Below, in pieces: positions 11,101 through 18,157 of a stretch of 19,044 nt of DNA. The stretch comes from Planctomycetaceae bacterium UBA6163. Lineage in GTDB: Bacteria > Planctomycetota > Planctomycetia > Pirellulales > Pirellulaceae. The translations under genes were made by a program, and so were the position numbers. Positions within the stretch are counted from its first letter, which is position 1, and the number at the start of each line of letters is the position of its first letter. The DNA lies in assembly GCA_002428205.1 (NCBI GenBank), contig DIUH01000405.1, forward strand, positions 12,494 through 31,537, in the 5' to 3' direction. Under the pieces are notes generated by a model, which was not told where the DNA came from, made no database searches, and saw nothing but the letters and a program-made list of their open reading frames with translations.

Positions 11101-11346
11101 ATCGCCATGTTTTTCAATCGGTTTTGCGCTGCCTGGGCCGCCAGGCGATGATCCCGGCGGTGCACCGCCAGGCATTTTGCCCGGCGAAAGCATTTCACCG
11201 GCCCCATCTGCTGCCTGTGGCGTCAGAATCACCCCGTCTGCCGATTGAACCGCTTGCAATTGGTCGTCCGTCAATCCGTCTGACGCGACAAGAATCGACG
11301 CGACTGTGACGACCAGGATCGTGAGGATGCGCGGCGTTAAGATCAT
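8185..11346 (-). CDS. exported multi-domain protein with repeated secretin N-domains, no secretin barrel
   Basis: Numbered from the ATG at 11346 (1053 residues). A signal peptide (about 1-24, ILTILVVTVASILVA core) is followed by a Pro/Gly-rich linker to about 91. An STN/N0-like domain at about 119-192 (VAFEFRNQGWPELIEWLSDL) comes next, then several N1-like beta-alpha-beta units at about 213-282, 287-387, 394-455, 458-547, 757-852 and 860-977. Each N1 unit has the pattern of an alpha helix and then a strand such as ALIVSG, TIVVSN or TLLVSA. An acidic, low-complexity linker spans about 580-690, and a Met/Gln run lies at 316-334. In type II and III secretion secretins such domains form the periplasmic vestibule below an outer-membrane beta-barrel. 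No barrel domain is recognisable here, so a periplasmic scaffold or ring is more likely than a pore. A GTG at 11373 would add nine residues; neither start has a clear Shine-Dalgarno, and the ATG gives the better signal peptide. Its end overlaps the MMPL start by 8 bases. Confidence 0.85.
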   Translation of the reverse strand: MILTPRILTILVVTVASILVASDGLTDDQLQAVQSADGVILTPQAADGAGEMLSPGKMPGGAPPGSSPGGPGSAKPIEKHGDSAKSDGPKENAIRRGAVVTETGDRSELKNAALGEDGRVAFEFRNQGWPELIEWLSDLSQQPFDWLELPADRVNITTPSRYTAIEVIDLFNRHLLSRGYTMLALEGGMTVVKCSAINPAVVPRVSPEQLGSVPPHSFVRTSLDVGWLSAEKLAQELKAMISENGKLTALTTTNRIEAMDAAITLKQIAELLGREQDVESRESLAPEFKLRHIPAEEAKRLLEQFLGVSNKPEPLMSPEQMQQMQMQMQMSMQQGGKPPAPEKPKVDISIVANTRQNSIFIKAPPDRVAIATEFLKRIDVPGATLSSLADVRSRVEVFRLASLDPEKLIEIVREMNVLEPLTNIRVDSENRALIVSGSAADRFIIQQILTRLDGSGRKFEVLQLRRLEANDVAESIAFLMGMNEKDEDSSRRRYPFFFGGGDEKKKKEDKFRVAANTRFRQVLLWANDSEMNEVRNLLVKLGELPPPSGNERNIRVINADINPETFRYLKGLERQWQQIAPNPLLLPDQDRFENKRDADNLERKRTFDSDPKKDNDGKEDDGSPAETETKQIDTDTASTQSNRKQLTATFTEATDDSAQPQPLDRQSGDADQPQKMKIESVDDFDREFMPATQNRTVGDRDATAIQPVAQEPSRNAPYEPIRVEIDSTGNLVISSRDTAALDRLEDVMLQFAPPRRTYHTFATKYTSAIWVKLNLEDFFKDEDDKKENPDNFSRWFFGFDSDDNDKKGPSGLGRSAKLKFLADLDTGTIVVSNASAEQLKTIEELIQLWDVPEPVNNRRVRYTRLVPIRYGRASKIAETIKETYRDLLSSNDKAFQQPGQPAIGGGNQVQKANSANARPVGSELVDMGGSGQQGGGSDFSFKGKLSLGIDELGNTLLVSAEGEQLLKLVCDMIDQLDQAARSADGVRVVNMPASVNAAALEMALRTLRSGTDQSSVTPATAGQPVPSASTPQSAKRSPNGSPQTQTAVETPDG
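10345..10401 (-). repeat. hexamer/12-mer microsatellite coding a Met/Gln run
   Basis: The plus strand carries repeated CATTTGCATCTG units here, which encode the alternating MQMQMQM segment of the secretin-N protein. The reading frame stays intact because the unit is a multiple of three. Copy number may vary between strains. Confidence 0.6.
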
Positions 11347-11391
11347 GAATTGTTGAGTTGACGAAAAGGGCACATCGAGAAGAAATCTTGC

Positions 11392-11404
11392 GGCAGATTC
11401 TGCC
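11392..11404. promoter_or_regulatory. palindrome GGCAGA-T-TCTGCC upstream of the secretin-N gene
   Basis: A perfect 6+6 inverted repeat with a single central base lies 45 bases before the ATG at 11346. Its size and place suit a repressor or activator site, but no known regulator motif is recognised. The whole gap 11347-11542 has no gene and should hold the promoter of the secretin-N/MMPL pair if it is not transcribed from the kinase. Confidence 0.3.
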
Positions 11405-11542
11405 AGTATGAACGCTGGCGGCGATCAAGACAAATGAGCAAAGTGATTGGGCCAAGAGCGAGCGAAAATTAATGGGTCCGACTTGGTTGTCGCAAACGCA
11501 CAGAAACCGACGCGATTTTACTCAGAAACCAACGAATCTTGC

Positions 11543-13459
11543 TCAATCATCTAGCGTTGCGAGTCGATTCTTGGCCTCCTCGACAGCGTTCTTGGCCCAT
11601 AATTTCTCTTCAAACAAGGCGATAATTCCTCGCAATAGTTCTCGTTGACCGTCGACCAGTAAATTTTCGGCTCCCCAATCCATTCTCGAAATCAAGTCGG
11701 AAACACGCTGGTCACCCGGTGTCGGCGAGGCCTCTTCCAGCCGTTTGATTTCATTTTCTGCGGCCCGAATCATCACCTGTCTGGAGACGGTATAGGACGG
11801 ATTTACGATCGATTGGCCACCCGGTGCATAAATTGCCAGCCATTGTAACAAGCGTGTTTGTGTCGACTGAGGATCGTGCCGCCGGTCTTTCATCGCTAGC
11901 AGAAAAGCCTGCTCCTCGGACGGTAACTGGTCCACACCGCCGGCACGGGCGGCTTGGGAGCGCAGTTTTCGGATCACTTGATAAGCATCCATTTCCTCCA
12001 ATGCGATCAACAACTCATTACGCCGTGGATCCTTTTCATATAACCTTAAGAATTGATCGGTACGAGCGCGAAAGGCGTTGGTATCATCGCTTTCTCGGGC
12101 TTGCATGATCATTTCATATAACTCGTCGGGACCAGGTTTCCGAATTGCGTAAATGAATGCCGCTATCCCACTGCCAAGGACCGCAAGCATGGCCACAATC
12201 GAAATGACCTGCCATAGGTGGCTGGGATGGTCATCCGCCTGTGGCGATTGATCCAGTAATCCACGGCGGCGTTCTTGATCCTCAACGGTTCGGAAATGGG
12301 TTGAAGTTTGAGACGCTTTTGCATCGGTGGTCGACTGAGGCGATTCTGGGTGGGCCACGGAACGGGCTGTGGCCGAGGGTACAGTCGGATGCTTGTCATG
12401 TTTAAGCGGTTTGCGGTTTGATTCGGTCCCCAACTTGCTGGAATCGTCGACTGCCACCGTCAATTGGTCGCTTGCAATCGGTCGCGCCGCTGTAACGGAT
12501 CCGTCGTCAAACTGGCCGAGTGTCTTTTCATCCAATGAAGAAATGGCGGTCGGTTTGACATCGTTATCGTTCACCGCAGGCTGATTGAGAGAGGGGCCGA
12601 TCGTGTCTCCTTCAATCGCGATCTGTGTCGCCAACCGATTCAACCCCGCACGAATCGCTTTCATTCGGTTCATCACCGCTAGTGCCGTCGGCGGTCGGTC
12701 TTGCGGGCGTTTTTCCAGCAAATCATGAATCAATTCGACAATTTCCGCAGGCAGTTCAGGATTAATCAAGTCGATTCGTGCTGGCGCTTCTTGTCGCAGT
12801 GACTCGATCACTTTGGTCAGCGTGCGACCGGCGAACGGTGGTCTGCCGGCGAAGCAGGCGTACATTACATTGCCCAGGGCATAAAGGTCCGTTCGCGGTG
12901 AAATCGACCCTTCGCCCGCTTGTTCGGGCGCCATAAAATCGGCTGTCCCCAGCACCGAGCCGGCTGCTGTTTGGTCGTTGTTCCCGAACAGTTTCGCGAT
13001 TCCAAAATCGACCAATTTCACACTGCCTGATTCTGTGATCAGCAGGTTGGCCGGCTTGAGGTCTCGGTGGACAACGCCAAAATCGTGCGCATGTTTCAGC
13101 GCCGCACAAATTTCGATCGCCATGTCCAAAACGGGTGGCCATGGCAAACGCTTTTCTCGCCGCAGTCGCTGTTGAAGGCTTTCGCCATCGACCAGCTCCA
13201 TCGAATAGAAAAGCTGACCCGCTTGCTCTCCGTAGCCGATCAGCGACACGATGTTGGGGTGTTTTAGTCGCTTTAACGTTTCGATCTCGCCAGCGAATCG
13301 CCGCCTGAACCGCGGATCATCGGCCACCGAGTGGCCGATCAGTTTAACGGCAACGGGTTGACCAGACTTTTCATGGACTCCCCGATAAACGGTTCCCATG
13401 CCGCCACGGCCGATCGATTCACCAATGCGATAAGGGCCTAAAAACTCGAAAGGTAACAT
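11543..13459 (-). CDS. transmembrane Ser/Thr protein kinase (PknB/Hanks type)
   Basis: This is a eukaryotic-type kinase that phosphorylates Ser or Thr on proteins. Numbered from the ATG at 13459 (638 residues), the catalytic domain spans about 10-270. It has the glycine loop GRGGMG (17-22), the ATP-site lysine in VAVK (Lys39), the catalytic loop HRDLKPAN (131-138, Asp133), DFG (151-153) and APE (177-179), so it should be active. A polar, Ser/Thr-rich juxtamembrane region (about 280-413) leads to one helix at about 415-439. About 200 residues outside the membrane follow, helical and rich in charge, with no recognised PASTA or other sensor domain. The longest open frame begins at a TTG (13498), but the ATG at 13459 has GGAG five bases upstream and is preferred. 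It lies upstream of the secretin-N gene on the same strand. Confidence 0.93.
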   Translation of the reverse strand: MLPFEFLGPYRIGESIGRGGMGTVYRGVHEKSGQPVAVKLIGHSVADDPRFRRRFAGEIETLKRLKHPNIVSLIGYGEQAGQLFYSMELVDGESLQQRLRREKRLPWPPVLDMAIEICAALKHAHDFGVVHRDLKPANLLITESGSVKLVDFGIAKLFGNNDQTAAGSVLGTADFMAPEQAGEGSISPRTDLYALGNVMYACFAGRPPFAGRTLTKVIESLRQEAPARIDLINPELPAEIVELIHDLLEKRPQDRPPTALAVMNRMKAIRAGLNRLATQIAIEGDTIGPSLNQPAVNDNDVKPTAISSLDEKTLGQFDDGSVTAARPIASDQLTVAVDDSSKLGTESNRKPLKHDKHPTVPSATARSVAHPESPQSTTDAKASQTSTHFRTVEDQERRRGLLDQSPQADDHPSHLWQVISIVAMLAVLGSGIAAFIYAIRKPGPDELYEMIMQARESDDTNAFRARTDQFLRLYEKDPRRNELLIALEEMDAYQVIRKLRSQAARAGGVDQLPSEEQAFLLAMKDRRHDPQSTQTRLLQWLAIYAPGGQSIVNPSYTVSRQVMIRAAENEIKRLEEASPTPGDQRVSDLISRMDWGAENLLVDGQRELLRGIIALFEEKLWAKNAVEEAKNRLATLDD

Positions 13460-13487
13460 CGATTCTCCATCAATCTTGCCATCCAAC

Positions 13488-13510
13488 GGTCGTCTCAAAC
13501 GACCATTCTA
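13488..13510 (-). promoter_or_regulatory. 5' hairpin and possible -10 element before the kinase gene
   Basis: GGTCGT and ACGACC (13488-13493 and 13499-13504) form a perfect 6-bp stem with a 5-base loop. Just upstream on the minus strand is TAGAAT (13510-13505), close to a -10 hexamer. If transcription starts a few bases downstream, the mRNA would begin with this hairpin, about 29 bases before the start codon. No convincing -35 was found, so the promoter call is weak. Confidence 0.25.
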
Positions 13511-13565
13511 CAACCTTTCGCGGTCTAGTCGGCCCATGTTCGCACAATCCGTGATTGCAAACTCT

Positions 13566-13575
13566 GGCGGCCGCC
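13566..13575. repeat. GC-rich palindrome GGCGGCCGCC
   Basis: A perfect 10-bp palindrome lies 15 bases beyond the chemoreceptor stop on the minus strand. It might help end that transcript, but there is no T run and its stem cannot exceed three or four pairs. It could equally be chance in GC-rich DNA. Confidence 0.25.
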
Positions 13576-13589
13576 GGAAAACGTTTGCG

Positions 13590-15548
13590 TCACACTCGCG
13601 TCTGTAACGACGTCTCTGTTTTTAGGCGCAGCAACTGGTCAATTCGAGTGACACAATTGAGGATCAGCGTCCCAGAAGCTGCAGATTCGCTGACCCCCTT
13701 GGCGACGGTTTCCGCCGCCCCGGCGGTTTGGTCGATGCGACAGGCAATATCGCGAGTCGTGATCGTTTGTTCTTCGACGGCCGAGGCGATCATTTGTGCG
13801 ATGCTATTGACATCATCAATAACGTTCGTGATCTCTTTGATCGAATCGATTGCGCCATGGGTGGAAGTTTGAATACCCTGAATTCGCGAACGAATGTCGT
13901 CCGTTGCCGCAGCGGTTTGTTGCGACAGCGCCTTGACTTCGTTGGCAACCACGGCGAACCCTTTACCGGCTTCACCGGCACGGGCTGCTTCAATGGTCGC
14001 ATTCAATGCCAACAGGTTGGTTTTCTCTGCAATCTCTTCGATCACTAGAGTAACACGTCCGATCTCCATCGCCGCGGCGTTCAGTTCCATCACCCGGAGG
14101 TTACTGGCGTGAGCCAATCTTGCGGCCTCCTCGGTCATGCTGGCTGACTTACCGGCACTCGCTGAAACTTCCGTAATCGAGCTTGTCATTTGTTCGATCG
14201 ATGCCGCCATATTTTTTACATTCATCGACACATTGCTGGTCGACTCGGCCATCTGGTTCATCGTGCCAGCGACCTGAACCGCCGTCGCAGAAACTGAACT
14301 CGATTGATCAGTCGCGTCACGAATAACGCATTGCATCCGATCTGCGAATTGATTGAAACCGGATGCCAAACGCGAAATCTCTCTGGCACCCCGCTCTGGT
14401 AAACGAGCACCAAAGTCTCCGCCAGAAATCGTTTCAACCGCTTCGATTACCGCATTGATCGGTGCGACCAACAACCTAGCAAGTAAGATGGATGCGATAA
14501 CGACGAAAAATGTGCCGATCGTTGCAAACCACAGCAAGGAACGCTTCAGGTAATTAACACCAGCAAGTGCTTCATCTTGCGATACCCGAACCAAGACATT
14601 CCACCGCATCCCGGGAAATCCGAGCGCCCCGACATGGGGAGCGTATCCGACGCAGTCTGCCTTTCCTGTTTTGCGATTGGAACATTTAAGCAGTGCGCCT
14701 GCGTTACCACCAACCACCAAACTCGCGGCTTCGAAATTCTCGTCGATTAAGTTCCAGCCCCCCAAACTTGCGAGGTTGCGAAGTTTTCCAGGGTCAGTGC
14801 GATTGATCGAAGTGTAGTCTGCGATCGCATTGCCTCGATTGTCAAGCAAGGTAATTGCATAGTCTCCAAATCCTTGGTCATCAAGGTCCTTGTGCGATGA
14901 CTTGATGATTTCTTCGACAAGGTTGAACTTTGCATAATTTTTCCAAATCGCAATCATTTCGCCTGCGTCATCATATACCGGCGCCGCGAATCCGATCGTC
15001 AGGCCATTGTTTCCATAGACCTCGCGGACATCGTCGTCTTGATAAAGTGTTTCGACATAGGTGCCTGTGAAGGTGCCGTCTTCGGAGGTATAAAATTGCT
15101 TGTCGCGACACTTCCGGAACCAATCCGATTTATGAAAGTTTCGGCCATAGAGATGGTCCGATTCGATCGCTTTATTGTCCTTGTCTTTGCTATTAACGGC
15201 AATTACGTTTCCGTCCAGGTCTACCAACAGGGTCAAGTAATAGATGTCGTACGTGTCAACGTACTGATTCATCGCGTTGACAATCGGATTATCATCCGAC
15301 GGCTTATACCAAAGCTCCCGTTCTCTTATCGTTCCATTGACTGCAAACGCTTGCACGTCGCCGTATCGTTCGAACAGGTTTCGATCGATCAAGTCGGCAA
15401 TGTGGGTGGCGTGCGACTGAAACCGACTCAGCGTCGCATCGGTCAGACGTCCAGTCGCCAGCCAAGCAATCAAGCCAACAGCAATGGCTGGTAATAGCCC
15501 CATCACCAAGCAGGTCAATACGATCTGGCACCGCAAAGTCTTCTTCAC
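13590..15548 (-). CDS. methyl-accepting chemotaxis protein with dCache sensor
   Basis: This is a membrane receptor that senses a small ligand outside the cell and controls CheA-type signalling. Numbered from the GTG at 15548 (652 residues), there is a first helix at about 8-31, a dCache-like extracytoplasmic domain at about 32-335 with [15 protein letters not shown] and [15 protein letters not shown] strands, a second helix at about 338-361, and a HAMP domain at about 361-410. The long coiled-coil signalling domain carries the highly conserved tip [20 protein letters not shown] at about 502-521. The longest frame starts at an ATG (15785) but would overlap the divergent phosphoesterase gene and put 79 odd residues before the first helix. 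The GTG has AAAGG nine bases upstream and gives a normal N-terminus. No che genes are nearby, so it is an orphan receptor. There is no CheR-tethering pentapeptide at the C-terminus. Confidence 0.92.
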   Translation of the reverse strand: MKKTLRCQIVLTCLVMGLLPAIAVGLIAWLATGRLTDATLSRFQSHATHIADLIDRNLFERYGDVQAFAVNGTIRERELWYKPSDDNPIVNAMNQYVDTYDIYYLTLLVDLDGNVIAVNSKDKDNKAIESDHLYGRNFHKSDWFRKCRDKQFYTSEDGTFTGTYVETLYQDDDVREVYGNNGLTIGFAAPVYDDAGEMIAIWKNYAKFNLVEEIIKSSHKDLDDQGFGDYAITLLDNRGNAIADYTSINRTDPGKLRNLASLGGWNLIDENFEAASLVVGGNAGALLKCSNRKTGKADCVGYAPHVGALGFPGMRWNVLVRVSQDEALAGVNYLKRSLLWFATIGTFFVVIASILLARLLVAPINAVIEAVETISGGDFGARLPERGAREISRLASGFNQFADRMQCVIRDATDQSSSVSATAVQVAGTMNQMAESTSNVSMNVKNMAASIEQMTSSITEVSASAGKSASMTEEAARLAHASNLRVMELNAAAMEIGRVTLVIEEIAEKTNLLALNATIEAARAGEAGKGFAVVANEVKALSQQTAAATDDIRSRIQGIQTSTHGAIDSIKEITNVIDDVNSIAQMIASAVEEQTITTRDIACRIDQTAGAAETVAKGVSESAASGTLILNCVTRIDQLLRLKTETSLQTRV

Positions 15549-15752
15549 AATTGCAAACCTTTTTTTCTCGACAAACGGACAACTGCTGGAATGTGCGTCA
15601 AAACTTGATGTCGGGTCTGCTCGGGGCCAATATTTTCTAGTTAAAATGAGGTGGTTGCTTGTAGTCTGCGACAGGCTTGGCGAAGCTAGCGTTGGTAACG
15701 AACATTCCGTACGCTCCGTATCTGTCGCTGCTACCAAGTAGGGGGCACCAAA
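15549..15752. promoter_or_regulatory. divergent intergenic region, chemoreceptor and phosphoesterase promoters
   Basis: The 204-base gap between divergent genes must hold promoters for both. An AT-rich patch at 15631-15647 (AATATTTTCTAGTTAAAA) is the best candidate for a promoter core. TAGGGGG at 15739-15745 lies seven bases before the phosphoesterase ATG and can serve as its Shine-Dalgarno. No clear -35/-10 pair or operator was identified. Confidence 0.45.
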
Positions 15753-16949
15753 ATGATGAATTCTCGACAACGGATAGACGCGCATCCCAACCGTCGCATA
15801 GCGATCGGTCGCGGGGTCGCAGCGAGTTTGGCTCTAGGGATTCAAAATGCAGGCGGCATTGCCAATGGAAGCCCCGCATCTACCGAACCATTATCGTTTT
15901 TCGTGATCAGCGACACTCACCTGCATGCCCGAAAAGACGATCCGCAATCGATGGAACCCGAGAGCGTATCGTTGAACGACCGCTTAATCGACACGCTTAA
16001 TGAATTGCCCGGACAAACTCTGCCAGCGGCGATTGGCGGTGGCAAGGTCGCTGTGCCACGTGGCGTTATCCACCTTGGCGACATGGTCGATAGCGGCGAC
16101 AAATCGGGTGCTTTGTACGATCAAATGACCATGACCGAGTGGGCTCATTTCACCCAGCGGTTCGGCTTAACGGGTAACGATGGACGGTTGCGTTTTCCGA
16201 TTTATGAACTCCACGGAAACCACGACAGTCCACGTCGGAACAACGCTGTATTGCAAGCAATCGCGGCTCGCAACGAACAGCGGATCGGGTTAACCGACCG
16301 AGTCGACGGAGGGCTGCATTACTCGTGGGACTGGGGCAACATCCATTTTGTTGCCCTCGGGATTGTTGTCGGTCCGAACGCCGATGACCTCCCGATCAGC
16401 CGTTACGAAAGCTTCAAAAGCCTCGACTTTTTGGTGTCAGATTTGGAAAAGCATGTTGGCAACAGCGGCCGGCCCGTCATCATTCTGCACCATATCGACC
16501 TGCTGCGTTATGCACGCCCTTGTGACACCGTCAATCGTGGTGCCAGTCGCGAGGTGTGCTGCAACGGGATGGCTTCGACCGCGTGGTGCAATCGTGGTTG
16601 CGAGGGGACGGCCGGTATCAGTCGCGATGAATGGAGCCATTGCGATGTTGCGGCGTATGGCCGTGCGATCGAGCCTTATCACGTCGCCGCCATTTTTCAT
16701 GGCCACCTGCATGCTCGTCGCACGGAGTTCTGGAACCCAAGCCAAGACGGCTCCGGACGCCGCATTCCCGTATTCGGTGCGAAGAACTCAGCGGCCGGCG
16801 GCGCCGATCGAACGATCTTTTATTGCCTTGTCGAAGGCGACGATTTGGTCATCCGCGAATATCGATCGCGCGGCGAACAGGGGTGGCACCCGGAGCTGGC
16901 TCAAACGGCCTGGACGCCGGAATTGTGGCGGGCCAAATTGACGCCATGA
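15753..16949 (+). CDS. Tat-exported calcineurin-like metallophosphoesterase
   Basis: This 398-residue protein has the five metal-binding blocks of the calcineurin-like phosphoesterase fold: SDTHLH (53-58, Asp54 and His56), HLGDMVD (107-113), GNHD (155-158), LHH (245-247) and FHGHLHAR (315-322). It should therefore hydrolyse a phosphoester using a two-metal centre; the substrate is not evident. The N-terminus has a twin-arginine pair (NRRIAIG, 13-19) followed by a hydrophobic stretch to about 35, which suggests Tat export of a folded metalloenzyme. Between the LHH and GHLH blocks lies a cysteine-rich insert, residues about 257-297, with six cysteines. The start has a good upstream AGGGGG. A hairpin with a T run follows at 17049-17077. 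Confidence 0.9.
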   Translation: MMNSRQRIDAHPNRRIAIGRGVAASLALGIQNAGGIANGSPASTEPLSFFVISDTHLHARKDDPQSMEPESVSLNDRLIDTLNELPGQTLPAAIGGGKVAVPRGVIHLGDMVDSGDKSGALYDQMTMTEWAHFTQRFGLTGNDGRLRFPIYELHGNHDSPRRNNAVLQAIAARNEQRIGLTDRVDGGLHYSWDWGNIHFVALGIVVGPNADDLPISRYESFKSLDFLVSDLEKHVGNSGRPVIILHHIDLLRYARPCDTVNRGASREVCCNGMASTAWCNRGCEGTAGISRDEWSHCDVAAYGRAIEPYHVAAIFHGHLHARRTEFWNPSQDGSGRRIPVFGAKNSAAGGADRTIFYCLVEGDDLVIREYRSRGEQGWHPELAQTAWTPELWRAKLTP

Positions 16950-17048
16950 AACGCAGGCTATCGACATGCGATTTAGCAAGGCAAAACCTAACGCGACCTT
17001 GCTCGGTCTGGACTTGGGCGGCTCGATTTGTTAGTCAGAAGGGTAGTG

Positions 17049-17077
17049 AGGGATTGTCATAGGCGTGAATCCCTTTT
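17049..17077 (+). terminator. probable terminator after the phosphoesterase gene
   Basis: AGGGATT at 17049-17055 pairs with AATCCCT at 17068-17074 (7 bp, 12-base loop) and is followed by TTTT at 17074-17077. It lies 99 bases after the phosphoesterase stop and 29 bases before the next likely ATG. The stem is modest, so termination may be partial. It could also act as a leader structure for the next gene. Confidence 0.45.
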
Positions 17078-17106
17078 CCCAATCCAATTTCAAGGTGCCT
17101 GCTGAC

Positions 17107-17439
17107 ATGTTTCGCCCCTTTTTAATGTTGCTCGCGTTGGCAATCGTTTCGCCAATGTTTTCGATGGCTTCCGTATCGGCTGAAGAAATCGTTCGATATC
17201 GACTGCCGGACTGGAAACGAAAGCATTTGCATGATGTCGGCAAGGCTGAAAAGATCGTCGACACGCTGAAGAAACTTGGATGTGAAGTCCAAAAACTCGA
17301 TCACAACGGCCACATCGACGTGAAATATCGCTGCCCCGAATGGCGTCAAATCAAACCCGCCACGCACGACGAAGCGGTTCGCTGGGAAAAGTGGTTCAAA
17401 GAGTTTTACTTTTTGGTCGAACACAAACACGGCGGCTGA
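17107..17439 (+). CDS. small secreted protein of unknown function
   Basis: This 110-residue protein has a clear Sec-type signal peptide (about 1-25: FRPFLMLLALAIVSP core, cleavage after ASVSA), leaving a mature domain of about 85 residues. The mature part is charged and alternates helix and strand: YRLPDWKRKHLHDVGKAEKI, a GCEVQKLDHNGHIDVKYRCPEW section with two cysteines, and a C-terminal amphipathic helix ending HKHGG. I recognise no family. The longest frame starts at a GTG (17065) that lies inside a hairpin and precedes the signal peptide by 14 residues, so ATG 17107 is preferred. The next gene begins 34 bases downstream on the same strand. Confidence 0.75.
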   Translation: MFRPFLMLLALAIVSPMFSMASVSAEEIVRYRLPDWKRKHLHDVGKAEKIVDTLKKLGCEVQKLDHNGHIDVKYRCPEWRQIKPATHDEAVRWEKWFKEFYFLVEHKHGG

Positions 17440-17473
17440 GCCCAGTTCTGATTTAATTCACAAGCGGATCACG

Positions 17474-17953
17474 ATGATCCGAGAGGTAGCAATCGGATTG
17501 TCTATTGGACCAGCCCACATCGCCGCCGCTCGCACGGCGGTTTCGTTAACCGGTGCCCTGACGCGGGCAATCGGCGCCGCAACCGCAGAAGTGGTTTCCG
17601 GTGCCAAGCCGACGTTTGAGCAAATTTTTGGTGGGCAAGCTGAATCGGTAGCGGCGGATGCCAATGCGGATCCGCCGACCATTGCCGACCAATTGACCGA
17701 CAGGATCAAAAGTTTGTTAAGCGTAGCAGGAATTGAGTTGACCGCTCCGGTGACGCTGGCGTTGTCTGGCGATGGATCGCTCGCCGTCGACGGACAACAC
17801 CCGCAGCGTGAATCGATCGAAACCGCGATCGCCCACGACACGGTGGTCGAACAATTGATCGCCCAGTGGGAATCGGATACCAACCAGTCGCAGGGGCGCG
17901 AACCGCTCGGCTTGACGATCGCTCCTACATTCAACCGGCTCGACGGTTTTTAA
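17474..17953 (+). CDS. hypothetical protein, 159 residues
   Basis: I do not recognise this protein. It has an Ala-rich N-terminal third (about 1-45) with no real signal peptide, a polar middle, and a segment that should form strands then a helix (GIELTAPVTLALSGDGSLAV at about 85-104, then a helix to about 132). The frame is favoured over a 158-codon antisense frame (17934-17458) because its composition is that of an ordinary soluble protein, it follows the 110-residue gene by only 34 bases, and the antisense product is rich in Ser and Cys in the way of shadow frames. It may be co-transcribed with the 110-residue gene. Confidence 0.6.
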   Translation: MIREVAIGLSIGPAHIAAARTAVSLTGALTRAIGAATAEVVSGAKPTFEQIFGGQAESVAADANADPPTIADQLTDRIKSLLSVAGIELTAPVTLALSGDGSLAVDGQHPQRESIETAIAHDTVVEQLIAQWESDTNQSQGREPLGLTIAPTFNRLDGF

Positions 17954-17966
17954 ACACTCCGCCCGC

Positions 17967-17985
17967 CTTGACGCGAAAGGTCAAG
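17967..17985 (+). terminator. short hairpin between the 159-residue gene and the tRNA
   Basis: CTTGAC at 17967-17972 pairs with GTCAAG at 17980-17985. The loop contains GAAA closed by C-G, a stable GNRA type. No T run follows, so it may be a weak terminator, a processing signal before the tRNA, or neither. Confidence 0.3.
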
Positions 17986-18008
17986 CCCGCAATTATTAGC
18001 GAGCACTC

Positions 18009-18090
18009 GGAGGATAAGCGAATGGCTAGCAGGCTGATTCGAAATCAGTTGCCCAGTAATGGGTTGCGGGTTCGAGCCCCGTGTCCTCCG
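18009..18090 (+). tRNA. tRNA-Ser, anticodon CGA
   Basis: The acceptor stem is GGAGGAT (18009-18015) pairing with GTCCTCC (18083-18089), with discriminator base G at 18090. The anticodon stem and 7-base loop TTCGAAA give anticodon CGA, which reads UCG. A long variable arm with CCCA/TGGG around GTAA marks the class II type expected of serine tRNA. The T loop is TTCGAGC. CCA is not encoded; CTG follows, so the CCA end must be added after transcription. Confidence 0.95.
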
Positions 18091-18095
18091 CTGAT

Positions 18096-18136
18096 AAAAG
18101 CCGCCGGAAGTAACCTTCCGGCGGCTTTTTTCTTTT
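18096..18136. terminator. strong bidirectional intrinsic terminator
   Basis: GCCGCCGGAAG at 18100-18110 and CTTCCGGCGGC at 18115-18125 form a perfect 11-bp GC-rich stem with a TAAC loop. TTTTTTCTTTT follows on the plus strand and AAAA precedes, giving a short T run on the minus strand. It ends the tRNA transcript and can also end the TauE-type gene, whose stop lies 22 bases beyond it. Confidence 0.9.
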
Positions 18137-18157
18137 AGCCTTTTCGACAATGCCGAT

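Noticed and set aside
15549..15785. 79 extra N-terminal residues on the chemoreceptor
   Set aside because: They would overlap the divergent phosphoesterase start, have no domain, and put a polar segment before the first membrane helix. The GTG with AAAGG upstream is better.
16348..16941. 197-codon plus-strand frame inside the phosphoesterase
   Set aside because: The phosphoesterase frame carries all metal-ligand motifs across the region, so this overlapping frame is a shadow.
17458..17934. 158-codon open frame antisense to the 159-residue gene
   Set aside because: Its product is rich in Ser, Cys and Ala in the way of shadow frames, and it faces against the neighbouring plus-strand genes. 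The plus-strand frame fits context better, though this is not certain.
17954..18157. Integration (att) site or mobile element at the tRNA 3' end
   Set aside because: tRNA genes are common integration sites, but no integrase gene and no repeated tRNA fragment is present; a terminator and an ordinary gene follow directly.
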